A stretch of DNA of 64,000 nt from Cordilura impudica (Eukaryota > Arthropoda > Insecta > Diptera > Scathophagidae), in contig OY821522.1 in NCBI GenBank assembly GCA_963682025.1, forward strand, positions 23,250,154 to 23,314,153, given 5' to 3'. Below are positions 12,662 through 24,440 of the stretch, piece by piece. The position numbers were made by a program, and so were the translations under genes. Numbering within the stretch: the first letter of the stretch is position 1; each line of letters opens with the position of its first letter. The notes under the pieces are model-generated. The model was not told the DNA's origin. It searched no databases and saw only the letters and a program-made list of their open reading frames with translations.

Positions 12662-12815
12662 CCGTAATTCCGGGCTCAGATATATGTCATTGTCCCAGGT
12701 GACTAACGGCTCCCAGTTCTTAATAGCTAACCCTCAGAACGTTAACGGAGAAGCACCAATGGCACAATGTCGGTTACACACGTAACCAGCTTTGAAACGT
12801 TGGCTTCTTGTTGAA
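12662..12815. repeat. Diverged direct repeat, unit 1
   Basis: Shares TGTCATTGT, AGGTGACTAACG, GTTAA and CGGTTA..CGTAACCAGC with 13143-13300, in the same order and spacing. Overall similarity is moderate. It lies in the 3' untranslated part of the element. Confidence 0.6.
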
Positions 12816-13142
12816 CAAATAACCCGAATTATTCATTGCAACGATAATTGACTTCATTGGCCATTAGATCAGAGATAGTCCTAACACAAAAAAATTTTTT
12901 TTCTTTCGGGACAGGTACCGGTAAAGCTATTCATAGACCCGCTTATCTGGTTTATTGCACTAGAGGTCTTATCTCACAGATCTTTTTTTTTCCTTATCCA
13001 GTCTGCTTAGTTGTTTGCTACGGGCTCAATCCTCAAATCGTTTGCCAGTTATACTTGTTTCGTCACTATGACACCACATTTTTTTCCCCAAGTGATTGAG
13101 AATAAAAAATGTGTACCTAATTCATTTATTTTGTCTGCCACG

Positions 13143-13300
13143 CTGTAATTGCGGACTCAGATTATGTCATTGTACTAGGTGACTAACGATTCCTAGCCCT
13201 TAACAGCATAGTTCTCCAGGGTGTTAATGGAAACGCACTAATAGTACAATGACGGTTATACATATAACCAGCTTAGAAACGGTAGCTTTTGGGTGAGACA
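13143..13300. repeat. Diverged direct repeat, unit 2
   Basis: Partner of 12662-12815, about 480 bases away. Conserved blocks include GGACTCAGAT, AGGTGACTAACGAT, GACGGTTATACATATAACC and CAGCTTAGAAACG. No function is assigned. Confidence 0.6.
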
Positions 13301-13600
13301 AAACAGCGAATTAGTCATTGTAGACGAAAATCACTTGTACTGTCAAACGTATTATACGTAGAGTGACCGAAGGCAACCCTTCTACCTTTACAAAAAAAAA
13401 ATTATATTTCACTCTAATTTATATTGCACTAAACGGAAAGGTTTTATATCACAGGTTGTTTCTACTCTTATCTGACGACATTACGAGGTACATATAGGAC
13501 GAGTAACTACATAGACTTAAAACTATATTGCACTCTTAATCCTATATTGCACTGGGGGGTTGTTTTATCACAGTTTACCTCTACTTTATTGCACTTTAAA

Positions 13601-16145
13601 TCAGACTTTAATATCTTTTGTATGAAAAACTCCTATTGTTTTGCCATTAAGGGTTTCTAATTCATACATATTATTGCCAATTGGTTTTACTATTCTGCAT
13701 TTCAAAAATTTTCTGCAGAATTTAGCATTTATATTATTTTTAAAATCTGACTGTGCAAAATTTCGCCTGTAAACTTCTTGGCCTGGTTTAAATTTTGTCG
13801 TTCTAGCCTGTTTATTATACCGCATTGCGCTTTTATTGTATGCTTCGTGCATATTGCTTACGATTTTTTCTTGAATTAGTTTTCTACGGTCTTCCCTATC
13901 TACTGCAATAATGTTATGATCAGTCAGAGATTTTAATTTTCGGGCCAGGTTGTAATCTGCCCCATTTGCGTACCAATGATATCCAAACAGCGCAAAGAAT
14001 GGTGTCACGCCTGTTGCTGAATATATTGAGGTTCGTAATGCGCACTCTATTTCTGCTAGGTAAAGATCCCAATCTCGCTGATCTTTCTCTAAGTAGGACC
14101 TAACCGCTACCAATATAGATTGATTCACCCTTTCAGAGGCGTTCGATTGAGGTGAATAAAACGCCGTTTTCAAATGGTTTATTTTATAACCGTCTATCAT
14201 CTCCTTAAATATTGTGGACACAAATTGTTGACCATTGTCGCTATGGATACTTTCTGGTGCCCCGAACTTATTAAAAATCTCCTGAACCAAAAACTGTACT
14301 ACATTTTTAGCCGTGGCCTCTTTCATGGCCTTTATAAAGGTAAACTTCGTGAAATGATCGACCACTATAAAAATATACGCGTTGCCCCTTTTTGACCGTG
14401 GATATTTTCCGAGAAAATCTATGTACAGTTTTTGGAATGGCCTTTCGGTTTGCACTTCATCCCCTATCGTCGGTCTTAGGTTTTGGTTCGACGGTTTCGA
14501 CTCTTTACAGACCTGGCACTTCAATACATAGTTTCTGACTTGGGTCGTCATTCTTGGCCAATAATACAGTTGTTTTAATCGGTTTAACGTTTCATGTAGG
14601 CCCCCGTGTGCTGATGTTGTTGCATCATGCGCTTTCTCAATCAGAATGTGGGTAATATCCTGGGGAACCCATAGTTTCCAAATATTTTCTTCGACATTTT
14701 CATCTCTATCATATATAGTTTTCTTAAAAATTTTTCCATTTTCGACTTTTAAATCTGGTAATTTGTTTTGGCTTTGTGCAATATTTTCCACCAATGCCAA
14801 ATACTCCTCGCTTTCAAATTCATTTGTTTCGAAGTCGAAATAATCACCCGTGATTTCCTCGATTCGTACCGCCATTCGAGAGAGCATATCCGCGACAACA
14901 TTATCTGACCCTTTTCTGTGTTCGATGGTGAAATTGAACGCCTGCAGCTGCAGCGACCATCTAGCTAGACGCCCACTCAAGTCCTTTACTGTCATTAACC
15001 ATTTCAGACTGGCGTGGTCGGTTATAACGGTAAATTTCATCATTTCGACGTACGGTCGAAACCGTTTTACCGCCATGACGGCCGCCAGGCACTCTTTTTC
15101 GGTCACGGAGTAGTTCTTTTGACAGGAGTTGAACTTTTGCGAATGAAACGCTATGGGGTTTTCTTCTCCACTGTCGTTTTTCTGAAAAAGAACATCCCCG
15201 ATCCCGTACTCAGAGGCGTCGCACTGTATATAAAATTTTCGGCTGAAGTCTGGGTGGCGTAGAACTGGAGCGCTGGTCAAATAATATTTTAATGTTTCGA
15301 AAGCCTCTTCTGCTTCTGGTGTAATCACAAACTTTTTTCCTTTCTTCAATGTGTCTGTTAAGGCTGCAGAAATTGATGCGAAGTCTTTTATGAAGCGGCG
15401 ATACCACCCAGCAGTACCTAAAAAACTTCTTACTTCCCTCGGTGACTTTGGCAGTGGTATTCTCTGAATGGCTGCCACCTTTTCGGGATCACTTTTAAGC
15501 ATTCCTCCTCCGATTATGAAACCTAAATATTTTAGTTCCTTGAAACAGAACATAGATTTTTTTAGCCCAATTTTCAAATTCGCCTTTTTCAAGCTATCGG
15601 CAACTTGCTCCAGTAATTTCAAATGCGTCGAAAACTCATCGGATATTATGAGTAGATCGTCTAGGTAAATGAACACGTTTGATTTGAGTCTTGCTGCTAT
15701 GACTTTGTCCATAAGACGACATAATCTCTGAGCCGCGTTGCATAGACCGAACGGCATAACCCGAAATTGGTATAGCGGTCGACCTGGCACAGTAAAGGCT
15801 GTACACGGTTTTGCTTCTTCCTCTAGTTCAATTTGCCAGAAGGCATACTTCAGGTCGACGCTGCTAATGTAATGGGTTTGGTCTATGCGGCTCAGAATCC
15901 CATCTATATTTTGTAGAGGATAAGCATCCTTTATCGTTACGTCATTTAACTTGCGTGCGTCTAAGCAGAAACGATTTTTCCCCGGATTCCTCACTACCGT
16001 GGTGCGGTTACTCCAGGGGCTGTCACTTTCCTCAATCACGTTTAGGGCGAGCATGTTATCGATTTCTGTGTATACTATGTCCTGAACGGCCGGTGATATT
16101 GGGTAATGCCTTTCCTTGACTGGGTTGGTGCCCTCAACCAATTTT
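13601..16145 (-). CDS. pol: pol: reverse transcriptase, RNase H, integrase (Osvaldo/Ulysses-like)
   Basis: An open frame of about 846 residues holding nearly all of pol. RT: NDVTIKDAYPLQNIDGIL, SSVDLKYAFWQIELEEEA, MPFGLCNAAQRLCRLMDKV and the catalytic FIYLDDLLIIS near residues 155-165. RNase H: YIQCDASEYGIGDVLF, KECLAAVMAVKRFRPY and VITDHASLKWLM. Integrase: HHCC finger (HDATTSAHGGLH...CQVCKESK), then the DDE core with D in YIDFLGKY, D in IHSDNGQQF and E in NASERVNQS. The C-terminal tail (KPIGNNMYELETLNGK) is the usual DNA-binding end. The frame is fully open. The first codon is not a true start: the frame is entered from upstream sequence in another frame around 16145, so it is translated only if that junction is bypassed. 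Confidence 0.92.
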
Positions 16146-17250
16146 ATTTCGTGTTTTCAAGTTTTGTGCACCCTAAACCATTTTTCTCAAATGTGGGAAA
16201 TTTATTTATAGCTTCTTGGAGACGTTGTTTTTGTTGTGTATTGAGATCGTGCTATTTCATTTTGTGGGAATCACTCTCTATATCCTTTTGCATCTCCCTG
16301 ACTATCTCTATATTGATTTCATCCGTCGCTATGACCTGCGGCGCGATGTTAAACGTCTTCCAAAAATCTATTCCCAAATACATTTCCTGTTCTAAATCGG
16401 GGCAGAGGTAAAAATTAATGTTTTTGGTTTCATTCTTATATCGAACTTCCAAATTAACTTTGCCCAAAACTCTATGGGCTTGACCGTTTGCCGCATATAC
16501 ATTTGTGAACAGAGGTTTCATATCCGTCTCTAAAACTTCCAACATCTCCCGACAGTTTTTACCCAGAACGCTAATCGATGCCCCTGAGTCTAACAGGCCT
16601 TTATACATTTTGCCTTCGATTAATATTTCAGCGTATGGTCTGGGATCTACATTTTCCCGAACATGTTTTATCGATTCTATAATTATTTTTCTGTTGGATT
16701 TCCTCTTTACATAATCTGACCTCAATTTTAGACATTGTTTATATTTTGCCTCAGATAAACTTTTATTATGTTGTTGTTGTGGCCTTAAACCTGAACTATT
16801 TTCATCCTTATTCGTCTCTTCACTAATTTGTTCTCGGATCGGGTTCTCACTGGAGCAAGTTTCTTCATTATAGATTCTCTCCCTAACTGTTTTGTAATTT
16901 TGCTCCCGGATCTCCTTGGGCAAATAGTGTCGCATCTTAGCGAAGTTTTTCGCATTTGGTTTTGCTGTTTCTGATGGTCTTGTTGTTATTACTGGTTTTG
17001 TGGTTGTTGCCAATATTGTTGTTGTTGGTTCTGATTTTTGTTCTAATATTGTCGTTGTTGTTTCGGGGCGTTGCTCGAGGAACATGATTCCCCCGTCGAA
17101 ATCACGCTCCGTATCGAGTTTTCCCGTATTTTGCATTTCTGGCAGTTTGGTGAAATCACGTCTTCTTTGCCGCATCTGTAGCAAAACAGGTTTCTCTGCG
17201 CTGAAGGACAATCTATAAAAATGTGACCCTGTTGTTGGCAGTTCCAGCAA
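16146..17250 (-). pseudogene. Aspartic protease domain of pol, stop and frameshift before RT
   Basis: This frame overlaps the end of gag by about 200 bases, as expected for a pol expressed by frameshifting. The N-terminal half is low-complexity and rich in Thr/Lys. The protease follows, with the active-site motif LLDSGASISVLG and, further on, VLGKVNLEVRY and MYLGIDFWKTF. The frame ends in TAG at about 16252. Similar sense sequence continues in frame to near 16150 (KQRLQEAINKFPTFEKNGLG) and is then shifted by one base relative to the RT frame. The stop and the shift are probably inactivating lesions, though programmed recoding cannot be excluded for the shift alone. Confidence 0.8.
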
Positions 17251-18345
17251 ATTATAGAATTATTGATTTCCGCAATTTCGTTAACGGGCGTTTCTTCTTC
17301 CAATTCATATTCCATTTCGAGTTCATTGATAAACCGTCTTGGTGGTTGAGTTAGCGTAGGTCGAGTTTCGCGTCGGGGAAAATTTCTTTCCGCCTCTACA
17401 CATTCCACTCTCAACTGTTCGAGTGATGTAACGCTAATTGGGTATACAATGCGCGCGATGCTCTCTCTTAAGTTTCTCTTTGCCAGCTTGATCATTTCAA
17501 ACTCGGAGATCGGCGCTTGTAGTTTGGACCTGAGCAGGTTTAGATGGTAGAAGTAGAGGTCAATAGTTTCTCCAGCGTTTTGCTTTCTCTCGACCAATAT
17601 CCATATTCGTTCGGTGGGTCCTAAACCGGCTTAGCAACGAGTGTTTTAGGTCCTCCCATCCGGTAACACGATGCGTTTCTACGTGGAGCCAGTACCAGTC
17701 CAATGCTGCTCCCGTCACTAACAAATGGAAATTGTCTAGTATCTCCTTCCACGGCACTTGATATTGCCTTTGGCAATATTCCAGGCGGAATACAAACGAC
17801 TCGATTGAGAGACGTGCCTCGTTTCCATCGAAGTTTAGGCCAAACCTATCCACTCTTGTTTTGTTCATATAATATGAGGGGTGACACACAGGCGGTTGTA
17901 CCGTGGTCATCGTCGGTGGTGCTGCTGCTCTATACGCTTGCGGAGCTGCTTGCTGGTAGTTAATCTCAGGGGGTGGAAAAGCATACGTTTGGTTAGCAGT
18001 ATTGGGGTGACCTGTGTTGGCATCGACTCTGGGTATGTTACTGTCCTGCCCAACATTTTCTCTTCTCGAATCCCTCAGAGTCCATGTGCGGATTGCCTCG
18101 CCTAACATTGCTATACTGCCATGAACCTTGTTCAACTCCCTACTAACTTTTTCACTTACTATTTCTTCTAAAGATCTACCTAGCGATCTCCTCATCTCCT
18201 CTACGCTTTCGCCTACCATTTCCTTTACCGACGGAGATACCTCGTCCCTAAACTCTACGCTACGTGCTCCCGAACTCTGGTTTCGCGAATCGCTACGCGT
18301 TTTCGGTCTTGCGCTTGTATTAATTGTTTTAGACATGTCTACCAT
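17043..18345 (-). pseudogene. gag: gag with CCHC and CCVC zinc knuckles, one frameshift
   Basis: Structural Gag protein that forms the particle and packages element RNA. The first frame (18345-17560) starts MVDMSKTIN and contains the capsid-like part: YYMNKTRVDRFGLNFDG, IESFVFRLEYCQRQYQVPW and LLVTGAALDWYWLHVE. A one-base shift near 17597 moves reading into a second frame (RKQNAGETIDLYFYHLNLL, IARIVYP). It ends with two knuckles, CWNCQQQGHIFIDC (normal CCHC) and CYRCGKEDVISPNC, where Val stands at the His position. The same CCVC second knuckle occurs in the gag at 36.2-37.4 kb, so it is probably a lineage trait and not damage. Position just inside the 5' LTR on the coding strand fits gag. Confidence 0.85.
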
Positions 18346-20105
18346 GTCAGAAACTGTGGGGGTGGCATTCTTCTTGCCTTATTATCTTTAGTATATTTTT
18401 CCTTCCCTTGGGGAGAAGACCTATTTAAATCAAAAGAGATGTCTCTATGTCTCTGTCTCTTTAATTTCGTTTGCTCCTTTTCGGACATGAATTTTCCCGC
18501 AATAAACAAATAAAAAAAAAATTAATAAAACTAATATAGGAAATATATAAGCGGATATGAAGCTCACAGATCTAATGCGATAAAAAAAAATTATTATACG
18601 AAATAAAAGAAATGAATATATAAACACAATTATTCAAATGGGTTCATAAGAACAAAAAAAAAAAAAAAATAGTAATGAAAATGAATATAAGAATAATAAA
18701 AAAAACCTAATATATGAAACATACTAAAAGAAAATTGATTCAAAATTAAAAATAAATTGATAAAAAAAAATAAAAATGATCAAAATTTAACCTTACAAAA
18801 TACATATAAACCGAAACGTAAAATATTCTTCTTATATTCTAATCGTGCAAATTACAACTAATAATTCTTTTTACTACTACAACTTCTAACACAAATATAT
18901 ATAAAAAAAACTACATCTACAAAAAAAATTATCAAACAAATTTTTATTTCAAATTAAGGGTATGAACTTTGTGAAATAATTGAACACCAATGTACTACAA
19001 AAAATATTATTAAATCAAAGTTAACGAACAAACAAAATTACATATAAAAAAAACGAAGTACTTGGTGTATAAATCAAAAAAAAATTTTTTCTAAAGAAAA
19101 TAAATTAATCACGGAACACAAAAAAGGATGTAAAAAAAAATTAAATTGAAAACTAATAAAAATACAAACTTTTGACTATAAAAATACAAAAAAAAAACTA
19201 GATTATCCCAAAACAAAACTATTTAAAAATTGAATTTTCAGTCTTATGGACACAAAAAAAAAAAACGGATTACTCGGTGTGTAACTGAAAACAAATAAAT
19301 AAATTTTTCCCAAAACACGACAGATTTTTAAATAAAAAAAACGTTAAATTTCAAGATTTTAATTAATATCACACAACTTGTTTGAATATCTAAAAACTTA
19401 CACGTACGTTCACAATATAAATTCTACACAAAAATTCAAAATTAATACGATCACAATTGGTGAAGTTTTCGGTATGCGTAAATGGGCGTGTGTGTGGACT
19501 CAGCGATTTTATGTGTGCCTATGAAATAGGCCCCTAACTGTTCCTCAACAAAAAATTTACGTTAAACAAAAAAAAAATGAACAAAAGTTATTAACTCTGC
19601 GTCTTTCCATATCTATGCAACATTCATCCTAAAGAATTTCCACGCTATCGGAAAGTCAGATAAACTTTACCGATATTGCTGTCTTCGAAACCCTGTTCCG
19701 AACGGGTATCGGAAAGTTTATCTGATCGACAGATATATTTATCAATTAATTAAAATGGATCAGAAACTACATTTCACATAAAAAAAATCGACAATCACCC
19801 TACCAATGAAACATTTAACAAATAAACATATAAAAACATTTCACGCTACCGGGATGATTGACTTTTGAACTGGTTAAACGGGTACTTTTGTTTCAAGTTT
19901 CCTCCGTTTTGAACCCATACACAAATCTAGGATTTAACCTTGATTTGGGCCCTAAAGGTTTATAGAATTCAAAACTTTGGAAAACCTGAACCAAAAGCAT
20001 CCGTCATTAGTCTATTTAGAAAGAAAAATTGGCTATTGCTAGTATATTTAGCTGGAACATATACTTCTACTTTTAGTGTACATCTTTAGATGTCCTTCAT
20101 TTAAC
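18346..20105 (-). other. Long AT-rich 5' leader of the Osvaldo/Ulysses-like element
   Basis: About 1.75 kb between the primer site and gag with no long open frame. It contains an imperfect stem-loop at about 19654-19728 (CAGATAAACTTTACCGATA against TATCGGAAAGTTTATCTG). An unusually long leader is known in this group, but I see no clear packaging or IRES signal. Confidence 0.6.
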
Positions 20106-20115
20106 TTGGGCGCCA
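20106..20115 (-). other. Primer binding site TGGCGCCCAA
   Basis: On the minus strand the 5' LTR ends CGTAACA, followed by ATA and then TGGCGCCCAAG. This matches the 3' end complement used by lysine-type tRNA primers for its first eight to ten bases. The short spacer between LTR and site is normal for Ty3/gypsy elements. Confidence 0.7.
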
Positions 20116-20118
20116 TAT

Positions 20119-22360
20119 TGTTACGTGCCCCCAAAGGCACTGTAGTGGCGTGGCCAGCTAGCTCAATCTGGCTCTTAGGGCAGGTCCCAACCTATCACTA
20201 CCGTCCAGGGGCAAGCACAATTAAATAAATTCACAAAAAAAAACAACCTAGAAACCAAGAAACACAACATCGAACGGTTACGAGGGAGGATGAGATGGTT
20301 TTATCCTCCACACCGCCCACCCAACCTAGATCACTTTATTGCCTCTGAAATTTACAAGTGACCCCCCATACCCACACACACTGACACTTTACCCACTTAC
20401 CACATCCTTTCACTTCACCACCAAAAGAAATTAGCACAACATATTTTTTTTTTTGTTTTTACTTTCTAACATTCACATAATTTATTAAAATAAAACTAAC
20501 CTAATATAATAAACGAAAAAAAAAATGGAGCTTTTTACCTTATTACTACTATAATAAAAAAAATTTTTTCTCTTTTTGACTTAATTCCTTAACATTACTT
20601 TATACATGAACATAAAACAAACTAACCACTAAACCACTGTGCCGAAATTTCCAGAAATAAACAATATTAACGCAAATTAATCGGTTTGCAAAAAAAAAAA
20701 TCAAACAACAAAAAAAACCACAAAACCTACAAAGTCCTTGACTCCATTTTGAGTCACGCAACGCCAGAAAAAAACAGATACACAAAAAAAATGGCCTACC
20801 TAACGAGCTCACTAGGATAGGAAAGCGATTATCTTGACGAATAAGTCACCACAAAAAAAAACAAATTACCCGCACACTTTGTAAATTTTCCAACCGAAAT
20901 CTTAAACGGAATTCCAAAATTTTAAACTTTAAAAATTAAGGCACTCACATATGTTCTTACATCTAAAAATCAAATAAAACAAACAACGCTAACACATTTA
21001 ACACTTAACACTAAAACTTATCGCTAACTTTCAATATATATTTTTTTTATAACTTTTCCTCTTTATATTATTTAATTTTTTTTTTACTTTCTAAATATTT
21101 CAAAATCTATCTTTCCAGCTCAGACTTTCCAACTACATTAAATTTGTCTTTTAACACCTCTAACGTTTTAAATATATTGAATTTTTGTTCTCTTCAAATC
21201 CACAATTTTAAATATCTCAAAATTTTGATTTTTTTCCAGTTTTATATTCAACTTCAGGCCGCAGCTCGTCACACAATGGACAATGCCAACCGGGGAGTAT
21301 TATAATCTTAATATTTAAGTTGCCTTGTAATTAAATTTTTTTTTTGTTTCACTTAATCCTTTTATTTTCAGCGCCCCTGCTTCTGGATGGAAAGTCAAAT
21401 ACTTCCTCTCGGTATAACTGTACAGCGCCGGCTTCCCTCCACCCGTGGCCTTTTACTTTCCCGGCTGACTCCTCTTGAGCTTATATTGATACACATATAT
21501 TTATCTAATAAATAAACACCAAATTTCACACTAGGACTCTACTTTAAAAAAAACCACTGTTAACACTCACTATTGTTATTTTGCCTTAGATTTTTGCTTT
21601 AAATAAATACTTTTAAATCACACTGCGTCACTCACACTTAGATTTTTTTTCCGCTTTTCTAGCCTTCTGCAAATAAGATCTAGTCTGCACTTTGAACACC
21701 TTTAAAACGTTAGACAGTAATTGTGCTATTCGGACTGAATTTTCCTATTTATACCCCTTTGTCTGCCTAAAACACCATGATTCCCGCCCAAACTCAATCT
21801 TTTTTTTAAATTTATATGAAAGTCTAATCTACAAGGACGAACCACTGACATATAATTTGACGAACATCACCTAGAACATATATACCAAAAACAGTACTGT
21901 TAATTTTCAATGTTTCGCTGGGATTTATGAATGGACATTTGCTAAAAATACAGCTCTGATTTCCCTTCATAAACCCCAGAAAACTTGGCAGCACTTTTAC
22001 GATACACTATTGTGACTACACATACTACGATTAATTCGCCACATTTCTACACATCCAATCGTTAACGCACGCTACTTTTCACAGAGCACAACAAAATAAA
22101 ATTAATAAAACAATAAATACAAATAAATAAAAAAAATATACCGCTCAATCCACAGCATCACCTACATAACCCACATCTACCACGGACACTACACAATACA
22201 TCAACCCACATATACCGAAAACACCTAACTAAGATAATCTACGCAAATCATAGGTAAGTTGTCGCCACTCTCCATTATATTAAGCACACAACCATTCACC
22301 CTTGTTTACTCCTTCCCCACAGGTGTGAGGTCTTGCCGTTCGGTGTACCCGGCCGCAGCA
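20119..22360 (-). repeat. 5' LTR (right copy) of the Osvaldo/Ulysses-like element
   Basis: 2242 bp, colinear with 9621-11926. It has a single copy of the 69-bp block that is duplicated in the other LTR. Its outer end reads GGCCGCAGCA where the left copy has GGCCGCAACA, one substitution next to the terminus. TATA follows at 22361-22364. Confidence 0.9.
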
Positions 22361-22940
22361 TATAAACCCTTATAAAAACAATTCATATATAAATGCCAAA
22401 TTTATATGGGGACAATGTCGAAAAATAGACCGATCCTGACCATATTTATTGAGGTTACTTATTTTTTGCAAAAATATATAAATGCCATATTTGGGAAAAA
22501 TCTTTGCAATATTTTTGTTTTTTGATAGATTTAAGTGAAGCTCTATATGGTGGCTATGACTAAAAATTGTCCTATAGGGTTTATTTTTGGACTGCTGATT
22601 AATGGGATTAATAAATATATGCAACCCCAATTTGACCGAGATCTGTATGATAATATGGATCTTATGACAATTTAAGTCGATTTCATAGGGGTCATTTGTA
22701 TGGGGATTAGGTCTGAACATATATCAATTTCAATAGGGTTAATCCTATGGCAAGTAGAAGGTTATATACTAAACTAAACACACAGACCGACGAATGGACG
22801 GACATCGCTAAATCGACCCAGAAAGTGGTTCTGAGTCGATCCGTATAATAAAAGATGGGTCTGGATCCAATATTTTTGGTACTTATAAACATCAGCACAA
22901 AGTCATTATACCCTGGCCACATAGTGGTGTTGGGTATAAT
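22361..22940 (+). mobile_element. DINE-1-like (HINE) repeat, copy C, 5'-truncated and diverged
   Basis: Same orientation as copy A but starting abruptly beside the LTR. It matches copy A from the TTCATAT...ATGGGGAC region onward, carries a shortened GGAC motif near 22797 and ends in CCACATAGTGGTGTTGGGTA. The hairpin end is absent, and I did not find it on the far side of the LTR element near 9600. Confidence 0.6.
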
Positions 22941-23307
22941 TAATATATTAAATATATGATGATTATGACGTAACATTTTAAGAGGGACACAAAAAGATAT
23001 CTGCGAGAGCAAGTCATTACAATCAACCGTTTCCCACAATCTGTAGTGCGATTCTGTAAAATTTAAAGATCCGACAATCGCAAAATGTATCGACAGCTAT
23101 TGCTGTTTGTACTAACGATTAAGTGATTCACTAACTATACCTTAACGATAGTCGACAAATGTATTTGTCTATTCATTTAAATTGTAAACGAGTATGCCAC
23201 TCTGTCTAAATAAGCGAAAAACACAAAGAATAGAAAACAAAGAATAGAAAAAAACACATCACTTCGTGTTTGACAGGATGATTTTATGTTTATGTTTAAT
23301 TTCTTTA
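22941..23307. other. Unclassified spacer
   Basis: About 370 bases between two DINE-1-like copies, with no recognised coding potential or terminal repeat. Confidence 0.4.
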
Positions 23308-24103
23308 TTATACCCTATACCACTATGTGGTTTGGGTATAATGACTTTGTGCTGCTGTTTGTAACAACCAAAAATATTTGACCTACACCCATCTTTAATT
23401 ATACCGATCGAATCAGAACCACTATCTGATTCGATTTAACGATGTCCGTCCGTGTGTCCGTCCGTCTGTGTGTCCATGTAAACCTTGCAATCAAACTGCA
23501 GGTCGCATATCTGAATATATTTTGATGAAATTTGGTGTGTAAGCTTTCATTGGCCATAGGATGAACGCTGTTGAAATTTGTGAGAATCGGTCCATGTTTA
23601 GACCTAGCCCCCATACAAATGACCCCTATGAAATCGATATAAATTGCCATAAGATCCGAATTGTCATATAGATCTTACTCAAATTGGGCTTGTATGCGTT
23701 TATTACATCCATTAATGAGTAGTCTAAAAATGATCCCTATGATCTTAGTCATAGGCCCCATATAGAGCTGCTTCCCGATTTTCACTTAAATCTATCAAAA
23801 AACGAAAATATTGCACTGATTCTTCTCAAATTTTGTTTGTATATATTTTTGCAAAATACAAGAGACTTTACCAAACATAGTCAGGATCGTTCCATTTTTG
23901 GGCCTAGTCCCCACATAGATATAGCATCCGATATGAAATTTTTCATATCTGCAGCCAAAAAAATTAATAAAAATCCCACTCAAATTTGGTTTATGCTTAT
24001 TTTCTATATCCAGTTAGTTGGGCCTAAGAGATAGGGTCTCTAAACGCATGGTATAGAGTATCATATAGTCGGTCTCGACCGACTATAATTTTCTTACTTG
24101 TTT
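23308..24103 (-). mobile_element. DINE-1-like (HINE) repeat, copy D
   Basis: Full-length copy in the same orientation as copy B. It starts ATACCCTATACCACTATGTG, has a short GTCC tract near 23442-23465 and ends in the hairpin ATAGTCGGTCTCGACCGACT followed by ATAATTTTCTTAC. Sequence order throughout matches copies A and B. Confidence 0.7.
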
Positions 24104-24440
24104 TTTATTAATATTTTTGTTTCTTTATTTGAATATAAAATAATGAATTGAATATGCTGTTTAATTTTTTTATTTATATAAAAAGTTTTTATAATAAAAG
24201 CAAAATATTTTCACTATTTTATGATTTTTATATATGTATGCTGATATTTCAACCTAAAAATTTTACTTATTAACGATTGAATAAACAACACAAAAATTGT
24301 TGTCGTTTAGATAACAACAACAGCTGTTTAGATAACAAAAATTTTACTGAATACCAAAATCGATGATTTTGTTGTTTTCTTTTTTTAACGATTCGATTAT
24401 CGTTAAAATAAGTTACTAAATCCCGCTACTGGACTCCACA
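24104..24440. other. AT-rich spacer
   Basis: About 340 bases rich in A/T with repeated GATAACAA-like words (24313-24345). Nothing else is recognised. Confidence 0.4.

Larger units (their letters stand above)
11927..13600 (-). other. 3' untranslated region of the Osvaldo/Ulysses-like element
   Basis: About 1.7 kb between the pol stop and the 3' LTR. No env-like frame is visible on the minus strand. Two diverged direct repeats of about 155 bp lie at 12662-12815 and 13143-13300. The base immediately before the 3' LTR is not strongly purine-rich on the coding strand. Confidence 0.6.
9621..22360 (-). mobile_element. Complete Osvaldo/Ulysses-like LTR retrotransposon (12.7 kb)
   Basis: Two long direct repeats (9621-11926 and 20119-22360) bracket gag, protease and pol read on the minus strand. 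On that strand the LTR runs TGTTGCG...CGTAACA. The element is flanked by TATA on both sides (9617-9620 and 22361-22364), consistent with a 4-bp target duplication. A primer site TGGCGCCCAA lies just inside the 5' LTR. LTRs over 2 kb with a lysine-type primer site recall Ulysses and Osvaldo of Drosophila; this placement is inference. Lesions in gag and at the protease-RT boundary suggest the copy is no longer autonomous. Confidence 0.9.
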
